Both the position numbers and the translations under genes were made by a program. The notes beneath the pieces were generated by a model. That model saw only the letters and a list, made by a program, of their open reading frames with translations, was not told the origin of the DNA and made no database searches. This document shows positions 28,123-40,844 of a DNA stretch of 64,000 nucleotides, piece by piece. Position 1 is the first letter of the stretch. Every line of letters starts with the position of its first letter. Origin of the DNA: Patagioenas fasciata (Eukaryota; Chordata; Aves; Columbiformes; Columbidae); contig NC_092523.1 in the NCBI RefSeq assembly GCF_037038585.1, positions 43,117,001 to 43,181,000 of the forward strand, in the 5' to 3' direction.

Positions 28123-29736
28123 CTTGAAGAAAAAAAAAGTCAGTGTAAAACAATTACCAATAGAAATAGCAAGAAGGAATGGCAGAATTAGTTCACCTTT
28201 CCTCAAATGTGCTAACTCATGTGGGGCTGCTTTTCTAAATTTTAGTACTAGTCCCAACGCAGTATGAATAAGAAGCACTGTTTTCACCTGAACTTGTACA
28301 TCACAGCAGCTGTAATTTTTCTGTAAAGATAAGTACTTTCGGATTTGACATTCTGAACAAAAAAACATACGATTCAGTTTATTCTCACAGACTATTTGTA
28401 TCCTCAGTTTCTTTAGGCCACCTGCTTCTAGGTTTAACACATTAAACTCTCAAGTCTTGCAAGCAATGGAAAAGCTGTTTGGAAGAGCTGCTTCATCTGG
28501 ATGCTCAACTTGCAGAGCTAATATCACATGTACATTATGATTTATTGTACCTGTTAACATCTTGCATGACTGACTTCAAGGGGACACAAAATGTTAGCAA
28601 ATATTCTTTCACATTATAAGTATATTATTTTAAAAGGCTGCATGAAGGGGGAGGGGTTCATTTAAATTTAAACATCACAAGTCAAATCCAGTACTCAAGT
28701 AGGATAGTTGCCTGATTATAGTAAGTGCACTTCATGGACAATTTTTCCCAAGGGCAGAGACGGTATTTGCCAATTATAAGATAGACATGTTCTTGCTCTA
28801 CCAAGGTAATCAAACACCACTTTCATCAGATGTCCCAGTGCAAGAAGTCAATTGTGTATTTATAAATGCAGCAGCCAGAGGCCTGTCTCTTCTTTGATAT
28901 TTATGGCTTTATTCCAATATCCTGTAAGTGTGACTTCTGGCTACATATGACTCCTAGGAGTTAGCAGTATATCGCTCCTGGCAACATAAGCATTCATAAG
29001 TCTTTTTTCTCCTTTAAAGTGTCTCATTTGATAGAGCTGTCAGCAAGACTGTTCATTCAATCCATTACAAAGGCACATTGACTTGCTCACCCAGACAAGC
29101 AAGCAGCAAGTTTCACAGCTTGCAGCTGTCAATTCACTTAAGATTTTAAACTAGTATGTACAAACACTACTGTACTACACCTAGAGTTGGATCTTCAAGA
29201 ACATGACTAAGAACTTTGTGTTGTTGTAGTTACTTAGTGATAATTTCTGACTATAAATACCTTAGGTCAGTATGGTATATAACTACAATTACTATCTGAA
29301 ATCTCATTTCAAGTAAGAAAACAGTATAATGCCATTTATCGATAAATCGATGTCATGATCTTTAAGCACTAACAGGGAATGCTTATCCTTTTTGTGTAAA
29401 TCAGTGAACAGTGGAGAACAGTGAGAATTTTAGATAAAGAGAAAATATTCTCTAAGAATATTGGAAAAAAAAATATACTTAAGTTACAGAAATTGAATTC
29501 TAACTGTTGAAGCTTTCTAACCCTTCCAATGTGTTAATGATTAACTGTCACCAGCATTTAGCTTGTAACAGCTAAGAAATGTTGAAATAGCAACACCACG
29601 CCTAGCCTTTTTCAAATGACAAGTTCTCTGACAGTTTTGCATAAATTCTTTTTTAAGAAAAAATACATGCAAGGTGTCAAATTCAGAAACACTGTTTTGC
29701 CTAATCAGATTACTAGTTACAATAAAAAGAACTTAC
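28123..29736 (-). other. TMA16: TMA16 intron 6
   Basis: 1614-bp intron, GTAAGT donor and CAAG acceptor on the - strand. It contains TATCGATAAATCGATG at about 29338-29353, a pair of ATCGAT palindromes of unknown meaning. Nothing else is recognisable. Confidence 0.85.
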
Positions 29737-29779
29737 CTGAAATATTTAAGATGCTTTCTGTTCATAATGTCTGGGATTT
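29737..29779 (-). CDS. TMA16: TMA16 exon 6
   Basis: A 43-bp microexon too short to stand out as an open frame. On the - strand it reads (G)AA ATC CCA GAC ATT ATG and so on, giving EIPDIMNRKHLKYF plus AG of a split arginine codon. This matches the EIPDIL...LK.FR segment of TMA16. Acceptor TTTCCATTAG, donor CAG|GTAAGT. The phases join exactly to exons 5 and 7. Confidence 0.93.
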
Positions 29780-32700
29780 CTAATGGAAATGAAATTAAAT
29801 TCTATTAGATGTGTTACATTGAGGTGTTACACTGCACAAAAAGAAATGTGAGCTAAAGGGCTGAACTTATTATTTCAGAGATTAAAAGACCAAGCAAATG
29901 AGAATGTGGATTCATATTAGAAACTCTCTATTGCAACAGATAAACAGAAAGACCTCTCATTGCTGAAGAAAAGGAAGGGAACTTATACCTAGGGACTATT
30001 CCAGAATTCAAATGTACCAGTTGCCAAAAAAACAGACCTGAAAAATAAAAATAAGGTGCTTCCTTTTCTCTAAACTGACACATCTGAGAAACAGCAAAAT
30101 TTCAAGCGCTTAAAGTTTCCCTTAAATAAACAGTCCGGTGAAGAAACTAGAAAAATAACTGATGTGTAATTTGTCTTAAAAGTATAACTAACATCCTCAA
30201 CCAAGATCAAGGTCTGGTTAAGCTAGGTTTTAACAGACATTCACATACACAATAACACAGTTCTGCTCTGCAGAACTTACTAAAAATATGCACAACAGAC
30301 AATAGGTAAAATAAGAAAGCTTAGTTTCAAAGTTGAACCAAATATACAAGCCTCACTAAAAATTAGTGACTACTAAGTGGTCGATAAGTATTTTTAAATG
30401 TTTTTGGAAAGAAAACTTCAAAGCACTTAAGTCACCACTGCAAGCAAGACAGATGAGCAGTAGTTCGGAAAGTAACTCTGATAATTCAGGCAAGAGAACA
30501 TAACAAATATTTATATACACTTTGTACAATTTACCATGCAGTACAAGAATATATGTGTGTGTGTGTTTTTAAAATAGAAACACTAGGAAAAGTACAGTAA
30601 GATGTCAGGTGTTTAAACAGAACATAGTCTTGGATTTTGGAATATAATATTACTATCTTCGACCTGCAATGAGACAGTCTGAGAGCAAAGAATGGCTATT
30701 TGATAACAATCAGTCTCCTTCCAATGCCAATTATAGTTTCCATTGTTAAATACCTTTTCTATAAACCACTCAATACTGGGAAACTAGCATTCCATAGTTG
30801 CTGAAATGCCTGTTAAATACTGCACTAAATGCAATATAATATTTATAGACTGTTGGCACCTGTCTCCTCCTCTGGGTTGAATAAAAACAAACATCAATAG
30901 TTTCAATGACTGAAAGTTTTCAGTCTTCCCCACTAACAGAAATAAGTGACATATACTCACTACCAATCTTTATTACCTTTAGCAGTAAAAAAGAAGGCAG
31001 ACATCTTGTACAGAGACCTATGGGACAGATTTTCTTTTCCTTTCTGAAGCAACCAAAACATTCCTACTACATGTGTAGTTTATAAGCTCATGCAGAATAC
31101 TACCTAGGATGCCTAAGCTGCTTTGTCTTGATTGAATGTCACTATTTTCTTGGTTAGTCCTTAAGTATTACAAGTGACCTATGTTTAACATCTTCACTAC
31201 TTTGTAGAGATTTATGCATTTGGAGCCTTGAAATTTCGCACAGTATAACATACCTTATTGCTTTCTATGAAGTGTACAGAATTCACAGCAACCTGGTCTC
31301 TTAATAAAGACGACTGTTTGCTACCTCTGTAATGCTAAATCCACTTTATTAATTTTTGCTATTAACAACATGATGTTTCAGGAACTTATACTGTCCTTGA
31401 GCAAACCCTGAACTTACAGTCCTGCCTTTGTTCATCTATCAATTTTCCCAAGTCTTACAGTGATAAATCAGACGATGCTATCAATGCAGAATTATAGATG
31501 ATTTTGCTACACTAGAGAATGTAGGATGATGGCACCTGTCACTTTCTTTGTGGCCAGAGTCTTTATTATCCAGAAATTCTTTCTTCCCTTCACATTGGGT
31601 TGCAAAGTTACCAACTGAAGAATAATATACACAGCAGTTGTTGATACCAATTACATTGATTTCTGCAGCCTACTTCTTGGCAAACAGATAACAGCAACAC
31701 TACTCACAGCTTATCCAGGCAAGGCAAATAAAAATATACCGAAGCCTCTTTTTGTCTGCCGATTCCCGGGTTCCGATAAACATCAGTGCCACATGAGGTC
31801 CATCCTTCTGAACTAGGCATTGAAACAAAGCCATGGTCCTTCTTCCTTTCTTTGTAATGGCTTGAATTGCACTCTTGGCAGCACAGTGCCAAATGCTGAA
31901 ATGTCCTAACCTCCGCCACGTGAAAGAACTCTTTTCCATCTCTCAGATACTGTACAAGGAGCGATGCACACTCAGTTTTCTCCTAGGGTAGAGCTTAGTG
32001 ATGTAAATCGTGAGTGTGGCAGGAATGGCACTACGCTAATTTGGGACAACTGCCCCAGAAATGTCCTGAGATTCATATTTGTTCCTTCTGTCAAAGCACT
32101 GACCCAACATACAGTTCAGAGTTTCTCTCAGACAAACCAGGACTAACCTGCAAGACTTTCAAATGAAGCCCTTTCAATTGCTTTGTTTTGGCTGAAGAAA
32201 CACAAAATAAACAAAATAAACTTACTAACTTACATAGGACATTTTCCAGACAAAATATTCTAACACATTTATCTAGCCTGTCATGCAGGGTTTTCCTCAG
32301 CGTCACAAGAAAGCACACATTCTGAAGGGAGGAGCTGCTGTGCCAAATCAAGATTTGGCACTGAACTGATCTTTAGCGCTTTAGCAGTGGCAACATTTTA
32401 AAGTTCTGCTTAGATGTGTGTTTGCAATATGTTACACAATACAACTCCAGCATTGTCAGCTTAGGAACAGCACTCTAGTCTCATTCTATTTTGCATGTAG
32501 AAAGTATAATCACATACTGCACAGTAACTGATTTTTTAAATGATGGTGGAAAGCACTGTATTTCCAGATTAATGACACCTATCTTACTCAGATGTATCCC
32601 CTTAGCCTGCACAACTGTCATGGTTTTTGCTGCTACTTGTGAATATTTTTAAAGCTAACTAACAAGCTGCAGGAGAGTTTTTTCTGAACTAAAGATGGAA

Positions 32701-35700
32701 AAAAATGGAAGATGGAGAAATATGGCACAGAGGTTAGTGGAAAAGAAACAGAGACAGTAGCTTGGCGAGCAGATACTGTCTGGCATTTCTAAGATGAGGT
32801 ATTCTGTAACCTATGCATTATAACAAAAGAACAGTGAAAAAGTGAAGCTTTTTTTTTCATGTTTCTGTCCCTTTTAGGTAATGTTTTATTATTCTATCTT
32901 TTTTTCTGAGGAAGAAGGAACAGCATGCTAGCTCTCAAAGTTTGTCATAAAGATGTTGCTGCTTAACAGCATTTCACACCAAGGAAAAAGACAAAGTGAC
33001 TGAGCTTAATTTCTAACACAGAACTTGTGTAAAATCCTGTGAAGTCAGCACCTTTCCAACTGTTCATACCAGACCAGATTACTTCAAAGTTCTGATGGGC
33101 GTCAGAAATAAAAAGCTTCTGTCAGCCATAGGTCTAACCAGTCCTACCTCTGTGCACAGGCATGGACTAGAGGGCTTCTAAAGCATAACTAAAGAAAAAA
33201 GGGATAGAGAAGCCAATCCCACAGCTAGAGTGCCCTTCTACAGGCAGGCAGGATTCTGCTGTGTCCCACAGCACTATTTTTTTATCAAGTGCTCTGTGAC
33301 AGTCTGCCAAGATGCTTTATTTCCTTCCAGAAGTATGCTCTCAATAAAAACATTAGCATTCTTCATAGCAGTAACCATGTCTCGCTTCCAAAGCAAAGAT
33401 TTGTGCAAGAGATTTACTTAAATCTCACAAGGACTGAAATGTCACTGCTCTGCACAGAATAGAGGCTGCATATATACATCACATTCATTGGAGCTATCAT
33501 ACAGACACACACTCAAGTCAGGTCAAAGGATGATATTGCAGCCAAAAGTTAAAGAGAAGGATGTCAGAAATTGTAAATGCTCTTTAGATAAAGAACCATT
33601 CAGTTACACAATAACGATAATAACAGAAAAGAGCAGCTAACAAGTAGTGCAGTAGTTACACTAGCAGATACATGTAAATGATACAATTTTCATCTGAATT
33701 ACATCCATTTCCTTGTAATATGAAGTTTCAGGAATTAACTAATACAACTGGTGCGTTTAGCTTTAAGGACTGTTTTCCCCCCCGAGATTTACATTATACT
33801 TCTGTGAGAACATGCAAGGTAATTAGAGGCAAACTATCAAAAACGTGTGATGTTCAGATGAAACAATTATGATGCTTTTCAACTGAAAGCATGCTAACCC
33901 TGAGTTCTAAGGATATATCCTGTAAACATCTAGGATTCCCTTTCAACAGCTTAGCTCTGAATATGTAAAACTAGATTTAAAACCACAAATATAAATGACA
34001 ACATCAGAAAGAAAATTGCAGTAAAATTAATTTACATACATTTAGGGAGTAAGGAAGTCAAAGTAGCTACTAACAAAACTCAAAAACCTCATAGACGGAC
34101 TGAACATTCCCTGTATAGGTACTATTTAAAAAAAAAGGCAAGAAAAAAGACTGACATTTACTATGCTTTTGGATATCTATCTACTACTTTTGTAAACAGC
34201 CAGTAAAGAATAATTCACTTTTCATTTACATATAACTTATATATACATATATATATACATGGCATCAAATTTTAGGAGACTTTCCTAAATGTAAACAATT
34301 CATATCATGTAGTCCTTTCATAGCAAAGGCACATGTATACAAGAAATAACTGAGTTCAAGAATAGAGGAAAAAGAAAAAAAAACACACACAACAAATACA
34401 AAGTCAGTTCTAAAAGCTCCCCTCACTGCAGCTTCCAGGGACAATAATGAGCTAGAGCATAAAATCAGAGTTTCCAGCTGATTTTCATTCATCCCCAATC
34501 TCTAATTACAGTATTTAGCAGCAACTATTTTCTCTGAATGAATACTCTCCTAGACAGAGAGCAAACCCTGCAGCAGCTGTGATAACAAATAATGAATGAT
34601 TTGAGAGCATATTTAATATATGAAGTTGCACCATGCTCTCTGAATGCTTTACTTACTAATACTATAATAACCTCAAATTCTGCTTACAATGTTTCTGGAT
34701 TCTTCTCTATTTTTATGTTGTGCTTGTGTATTTGACATCTTTCTATCTAGTCCTACTGCTTTTTTCAGCTAGCTTTCCACAAAGAAGGAAAAAAGGAAGA
34801 ACTAAGATTTGAAAACAAATATCAAAAACTAGTTTTTCTACAACTGAGCTATTTTATAACATTCATAGTACCTTCCTATGACTTCCCCCACCCCCTTTTA
34901 AGAAATCAAAGATTACACATGAAGCCACATAGCTATTGTTGAATTCCTCTGCTATTGTAGGATGTGAAAGGACTAAGTAACACCAGCAACATTTTTAGAG
35001 CCATTCATTTTCTTTATTGGTAAAATATAAACTAGGGGAAAAGAGAATACAACTACAACCCAAACCTTGCTGTGCTTTGTATTCTAACCACAGAACAATG
35101 TAGGGTTTTTTAATATCCTCCATTATGCACTTTTACTGTTAGGACTGACTGCCTTTGAATAATACTGTAGCATTAAAGCCAAGTTCATCACTCAACTCCA
35201 ACACGCTTATTTCTTAGAGAAAAATACATCAATTTCACTACTATTTTGTACTTGACTCTCCTCAGAACAACTCTCTGCTTTTTGTAATTTCATTATCCCT
35301 TTGTCTTTCTACCTTATTGCACCAGACTACTTCTGCTTCCCTTCAGTCTACTTCTAGCTGTCAAATTTTCCGTGTTTTATTTCTCTCACATGTAGCTTGC
35401 ATCTATATGCTATTAATACCTCCAGAATCACAAAATACTTTGAAAAAGAGTTTGTTTCTTCTTAAAGAAGGCTATGCACCTTAAGAGGAAATTTTCCTCT
35501 CTAATCTTCTGTTGTGATTTTCACACATGATGCTCCTCAGAAGATTCCACTGGATAATCTGCTGGCACAGATGGCTACCCCACAGGAAGATAAATAGTAA
35601 TAAAAAAGTCAACAAGAATATCTGGCATCATGATTTTATTCAAACTTGTCATAATGGCCAAGGTAAGTGATTAAAAACTCAAAGTGCTTTCAACTAGGCT

Positions 35701-36829
35701 TTTATCTACAAGGTTTTTTTTAGTTTTGAATTTTCAGAGGTTTTGTGGGTTTTTATTTATTAAGAGGTTAAGTATTAGGACCTTCACATATTGCCTTTCA
35801 CTCCTTTCACCATCTTATCCAGTAAGAGAAAGAAAGGAACATAAATTCTCTGCCTGAGAAGAATAAGAGGAAAAACATACTTTCTACTTGTGGATTATCA
35901 TTTGTGTTTGTAGAAGAGCCTGTAGAGCAGATGTGTCACAACAGCCCAGGATTTCTTCCTGGATTACCTAGATTTTAACAGGAAAACTCCAGAAATATTC
36001 AAATTTTGGAAATACATCTGTACTACAATTACTGCTGCAATTATTCTCCCACATGAAAGACATCTCAACCTTCATGGAATGAAGGGTCTCTTTCTGAAGA
36101 TGTTTTAGGCCCATGAGTTCAGAGACTTTGGTTCTCCTCAAGTTCATGAAACCTAAAGCCCACTCTCTCATGATAAGAAACCTGCTGAAGTTCTTTGTGC
36201 CACTGGTCCACCTCAGTGGAAATGGACAAGTCAGTCCACAGGTTTATCCCTAACAGTAACTTCATATATTATCAAAAGAATGTTAGAGGAAGTGGTGTAT
36301 TACAACTTCATTAGCCCAAGTCCGGTTAACAAAGCCCACCTAAAAAAAGTAATTAATTTGTAGAGAAAGTGATGCTTATTATTCCCCACATGAGCAAATA
36401 AAGTCTCGATGCTAATTCATGTTTAAACATGCACACCCACTGAAGTGCATTTTTAAGATAAAAAATACTTTGTATATAATGAAGGTCCATCAAGCTGCTG
36501 AACAGAATTTGTATTTCAGACACGTGCATTAAATCTCACTTTAGTTTCAAAACTAAGTTATATATGACTGCACTAAAGAGGCAGTACCAGCAAAGATGCA
36601 CAAAAGCAAAGCAGTAAAGCAGAAATATATAAGCCAGATCTCCAATATCTTTTCTTCCTTTTCTTCACTCTGCCCTCCTCCTAATTTCCTCTGCAAGACA
36701 AACACCTGCCACTTAGTTAACTCCTTTAAAGAGAAAAATAAAGATAATGCCTACACATTTTGCTTAGATTTTAGCCTTGTAAGCAGGAGATGATGTGACC
36801 ACAGGATTATTTCTAATGTTTTTACAAAC
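29780..36829 (-). other. TMA16: TMA16 intron 5
   Basis: 7050-bp intron, the longest of the gene. AT-rich, with small AT and GT repeats (for example 30555-30567 and about 34232-34258). I see no exon, RNA gene or well-preserved transposon in it. Confidence 0.8.
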
Positions 36830-36978
36830 CTATTCCATAGCCTTCATACAGCTGTCTTTCACGTTCTATGGTCTGCTTGATGACCGCTTCCCGTGAACCG
36901 TGCTGTCTTCCTTGTCTGCCTTTAATACTGTTTTGTAATTCAATCTGCTCCAATTCAGCATTGAATCGACACATATAA
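36830..36978 (-). CDS. TMA16: TMA16 exon 5
   Basis: 149-bp exon. With the split codon from exon 4 it reads [18 protein letters not shown], then [17 protein letters not shown], then [12 protein letters not shown]. This corresponds to the helical core of TMA16 (human: RFSSELEQIELHNSI...RQGRRH..RE.VIKQTMERER). Acceptor TTTCAG|TTATATG, donor ATAG|GTTTGT. The donor is a weaker one (GTTTGT), but the reading frame into exon 6 is exact. Confidence 0.95.
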
Positions 36979-38085
36979 CTGAAAGAAATAAAATGTGTTT
37001 ATGCTAGATGCAATCATGCAAAACTGTTGCAAAACAGAATTACTTTGATAACCTAAGAAGTTACTTTTACTAGTTGCATTTATGTTCTAAATTAGTCAGA
37101 GATGTTTCTTAGATTTGAACTATTACTTTAATCTTCCAAGTGGGAGCTCCATTTAGCACTTCATTTGAATCATCTGCAGCTTCCAGAAGGACTATTTTTT
37201 TCATTTGACTTTTTTTTTTTTTTAAACTATGCTTGCATAAAACAAACAAAACAGAAAAACCCAAATACATTATTATAATTCACCTGCTCTGGAAGACCAG
37301 TGCTAAATCTAAGTATTCCTAACTTAATTGCTGAATTTCACCACCTCAATAATAATTTTTAAACTAAAGTTCTTCTTTAACATATGTTCTACATCACTGG
37401 CAAATTTCCAACCCAAATCCAAAAAGTAACTATCACTTTTATTGCCTTTGCAATATCACTAGCATTGATTAGCAGTTTCCAGGTTTCATGAACAGTGTAG
37501 GGAGCACATCAGAGTTTCTAAAAGGAAACTGATATAGTACGTGTCTAAGAATATGTATATATTGCATTATTTAGCTAGAAGGTGAAAAATGGTGACAAAC
37601 CACTAGTACATACATCCAGCAGCACAAAAATAATTATCGAGTTCCTTCTTAGCATACTCAATTATTTTGTGATTTCCTGCCCTAAAAAATGACCCACTTG
37701 AATACTGTTTAATCTCAGCAAAGAAAATTAAAGAATAAAGATGTAGAGTGAAACCTGTGTATTTAAATGTCACAGAATAATCCAACTAGCAAATTCATGC
37801 AATTACTACTGTCCAAATCATTTAGTTCTCCACACGCTACAAAAGCAGACACATACTTAATAACAAAACCAACAAACAACACAACTTCAGGAATTCTAGC
37901 GTGAATATACACGTCTTCCAATATATAATGAACCTCAGTTGTAACAAAATCAACTATTTAATATTATTAGTAGTAATATTTTAAAAGTCCTGCTCTGAGT
38001 CATCATCACTTTATCAAACTTACTTAAGAGCATTATTTTAAAAGACAAATCAAGCTTTTTAATCCTATTTTAACATCAGTCTTAC
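36979..38085 (-). other. TMA16: TMA16 intron 4
   Basis: 1107-bp intron with GTAAG donor and TTTCAG acceptor on the - strand. Apart from a short T-run (about 37209-37223) nothing is recognisable. Confidence 0.85.
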
Positions 38086-38170
38086 TTTTCAATTAGTTCA
38101 CCAGCTTCCTTCTTTGTGTATTCAATTTTATCAGGGTCAAGGTGACTTTGAAACCATTCCAATTTTTCTC
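38086..38170 (-). CDS. TMA16: TMA16 exon 4
   Basis: 85-bp exon giving (G)[19 protein letters not shown], then KEAGELIE, and the first two bases of an asparagine codon. This matches the [28 protein letters not shown] segment of human TMA16. Acceptor TTCTTGTAG|GAG, donor AA|GTAAG. Phases join exons 3 and 5 without change. Confidence 0.95.
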
Positions 38171-38970
38171 CTACAAGAATAAACATTAATGATTACATCA
38201 TCACTGTAGCATCAACACAGATTAAAGTTCTCCAAAATTTTTGAAATAAGCCCCCATTTTTCAAGATTTTGAATGGCATCACAGACTCAATGATACTGTG
38301 TGTACCAGGTATGAAGGTAGCTATAATAGAAACATTCTCACATTATTTCAGATGTACTTTATATCTTCCTTACAGAAAAAAAGATGTTACACTTTGTTTT
38401 ACTGGAAATTAGTGTTTAAAATATCACTGGATCAATTGCTTAGGATGGAAACTTAGGAAGGCCTCAAATGGAAAAAAAAAACAAACAAACAAACCAACCA
38501 AAAAAACCCACACGACAACCCAATGGCTGAGCAAGCGTCTTGATCATCACAATCTTAAACAGATTAAACTGAAAAGGTGTAGTGTCAATCATATGAAAAA
38601 TATTCCAGGTTGCGTCTTGTTACTCACTAGCACAATGTGTCTGTTAACCTACATGTATCATCCTCTTTTACCAATGATTAAAAAAAAGCATGGAGATGAG
38701 TACAAGAATACATGTACAGATGTACAAGAGATGTTTGGTCTATATTGCCCTGTCGTCATGTACACTGACTAAAGACTGGGCTGTACTTAGCCCCAAGTTC
38801 AGCCCTGTATATACTACGCGAGTGAACATGCCACGGATTTCAGCATTTCAACAAAGTCTATTTTAAGGTTATAGAGTCAGATTATAGAGAAAGTATCTAT
38901 GAAGTTGCTAAAACTTAAAGCCTATGCTAAAAAGTTGATACTGTATTCAGTAACAGAAGATTCTGCTCAC
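38171..38970 (-). other. TMA16: TMA16 intron 3
   Basis: 800-bp intron, GTGAGC donor and TTGTAG acceptor on the - strand. It carries an (A)n(CAAA)n tract at about 38470-38510. No other structure seen. Confidence 0.85.
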
Positions 38971-39008
38971 CAATGATACTCAAACGCAAAGCTCTGTCAG
39001 TCTTCAAC
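38971..39008 (-). CDS. TMA16: TMA16 exon 3 (microexon)
   Basis: 38-bp exon. On the - strand the first G completes a lysine codon, then LKTDRALRLSII and the first base of a glycine codon. This matches the LKNEKALRLNLVG segment of human TMA16. Acceptor CTGCTAG|GTTGAAG, donor ATTG|GTGAGC. Placed by protein similarity and exact phase with both neighbours. Confidence 0.92.
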
Positions 39009-40778
39009 CTAGCAGAGAAAAAACAGACATGTTAGCCAGGAATGAGTACCATACAAATAATGATCTTCATTTTCTTTCTCCCAGGAATCATTGTTTTAGA
39101 GTCACAATGAAAGTCACAGTAAAATTTCAAATAGAAATCTCTGTCAAATTGAGAACAATGTAAAACTTATTCTGCTTCATCTAAAATCTATATTTTTTGG
39201 CAAAAAAAAAATTGCAAAAAAAATTTTTTGCTACTATCTGAAATTTGTTAAATTAAACAGTTTATTGGAAGAGATTGAATGGAAAAAAAAAAACAGGATA
39301 AAAACAGGACACAATGCTTTTCTTAGAGCACAGTAAAAGGAATTTTATTAAAGACCTGCATTGTAATAATTTCATTAAGAATTTCTAATATTCTGCTGGT
39401 ATGTTTAATGAGTTTGGGGATCAAGGACAAAAGATTTCACCACACTGCAGCCTTGCAAATCAAGCATACAATGTGAAAAATACCATTCTAGTATCTAATA
39501 AACTTGAAATAATTAAAATTTGTGCTTAGAGAACAGTAAAACTTATTATGTTAAGAAACAAAAATTAACAATTTTATAAAAAAGATGAAAAAAAATCCAT
39601 ATCAAAGTATTTTTCACTTCACCTCAATCTCTAGAGGGATACTGGAAGCCTTCTATACCCTATGGGATGCATGTACACAATTCAGTTTGGGATTATTTCC
39701 CATCCTATGGAGCAGTTCTCAGAGAACATAAGTTAATATAAGGTAATACACTGCCTCACACATTTTCATCCTGAAGCTCTCAGATTCAGTCTGCAGCAAT
39801 GAATGTTGCTGAATGTCACTTTATTTTCAGAAAAGAAAATAACACATTTTCGGGATAAGCATGAGATTTGTCACTGGAAAAAATATCTTGTTCATGCTCA
39901 GACTATACATATCCAAGGAACTCTGATAAAACTGACTTTAACTATTATCTCCTAAGAAAACTGATAAAGGATAAAGAAAATCATAAACGATATTATTGAC
40001 AAAGAACAAATCATGTCAAAATTCAACACAGTTTAAAACTAATGCGCTCTTTCATTAAATCCCTTGTACTTTATAGAATTCAATGAGCATTTTAGAATTA
40101 CCTGAAGTAGCTCAGAGCACAGAAGTGTATTGCCTGTCACAAAAATTCAGATCAAAAGAGAAAGCCCTGCTTTCCAGAGACAAACATACTTGGGTCACTT
40201 GGCCACAAACCTACATTATTAAAATAAAGATTAGCTTTTTCAAGTAGTATTTCATTCTCTGAAGACTGTCTGAAAGCCACATAAAAGCAAGTGCACAGCA
40301 TGTGTGAGCTGCTAAGAATTCTACTGAGGCATTCAAGAAAAGCCTTTTTACTTCTATAGATACCCCAGCATCTGGGATAAGCATTTTTAATGCAAAAGTC
40401 TATAAGATCAAGTATGAGTTTTATGATACCTGCCAAAAAAATCCCAAGCTGGTTGATTAATTAAAAGATTTTAGTGTTTTAACAATGACTCTTGTTTCTC
40501 TGGGTTAAAGGACAAACCTGGGTGATAATATGTAAAAAATAAAGGAAAAATGAGTTAGATTAGAAGTCAGCTTTAAGACTCAATTGTAGATGTCTGCAAT
40601 AAAAATTGTGGTAGGCAGCCTATTGAGGGCTTACAGCAGGGAGTTTTGAAGGGTAATAGCGACCACGAAAAGGATACATATTCCACACAGTGGAACTCGA
40701 CACTGTTGAACTCTACACCAGCAGTCCCTGTTGTGAAGCTTGCACAGCAACAAAGCCAGCCGGGCACATCTGCAATGT

Positions 40779-40844
40779 GTTGCCATGGCGAAAACCACGA
40801 CGTCATCTAGAAAAGCTGCCTGATTAGAATCATAAATTACGTCA
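40779..40844. promoter_or_regulatory. Possible intronic regulatory patch: X-box-like plus CRE-like sites
   Basis: Within an AT-rich intron, about 65 bp holds GTTGCCATGGCGAAA (close to the RFX X-box palindrome GTTRCCATGGYAAC, with a disturbed right half), GACGTCAT (40799-40806) and TTACGTCA (40837-40844), both CREB/ATF-like. The surrounding 40620-40850 is richer in CpG than the rest of the intron. Motif matches alone do not prove function. Confidence 0.35.

Noticed and set aside
29338..29353. TATCGATAAATCGATG as a DREF-type promoter element
   Set aside because: It matches an insect motif and lies deep in an intron without other promoter features.
30552..30567. Short GT repeat as Z-DNA or a regulatory site
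   Set aside because: Only a few units; ordinary in vertebrate introns.
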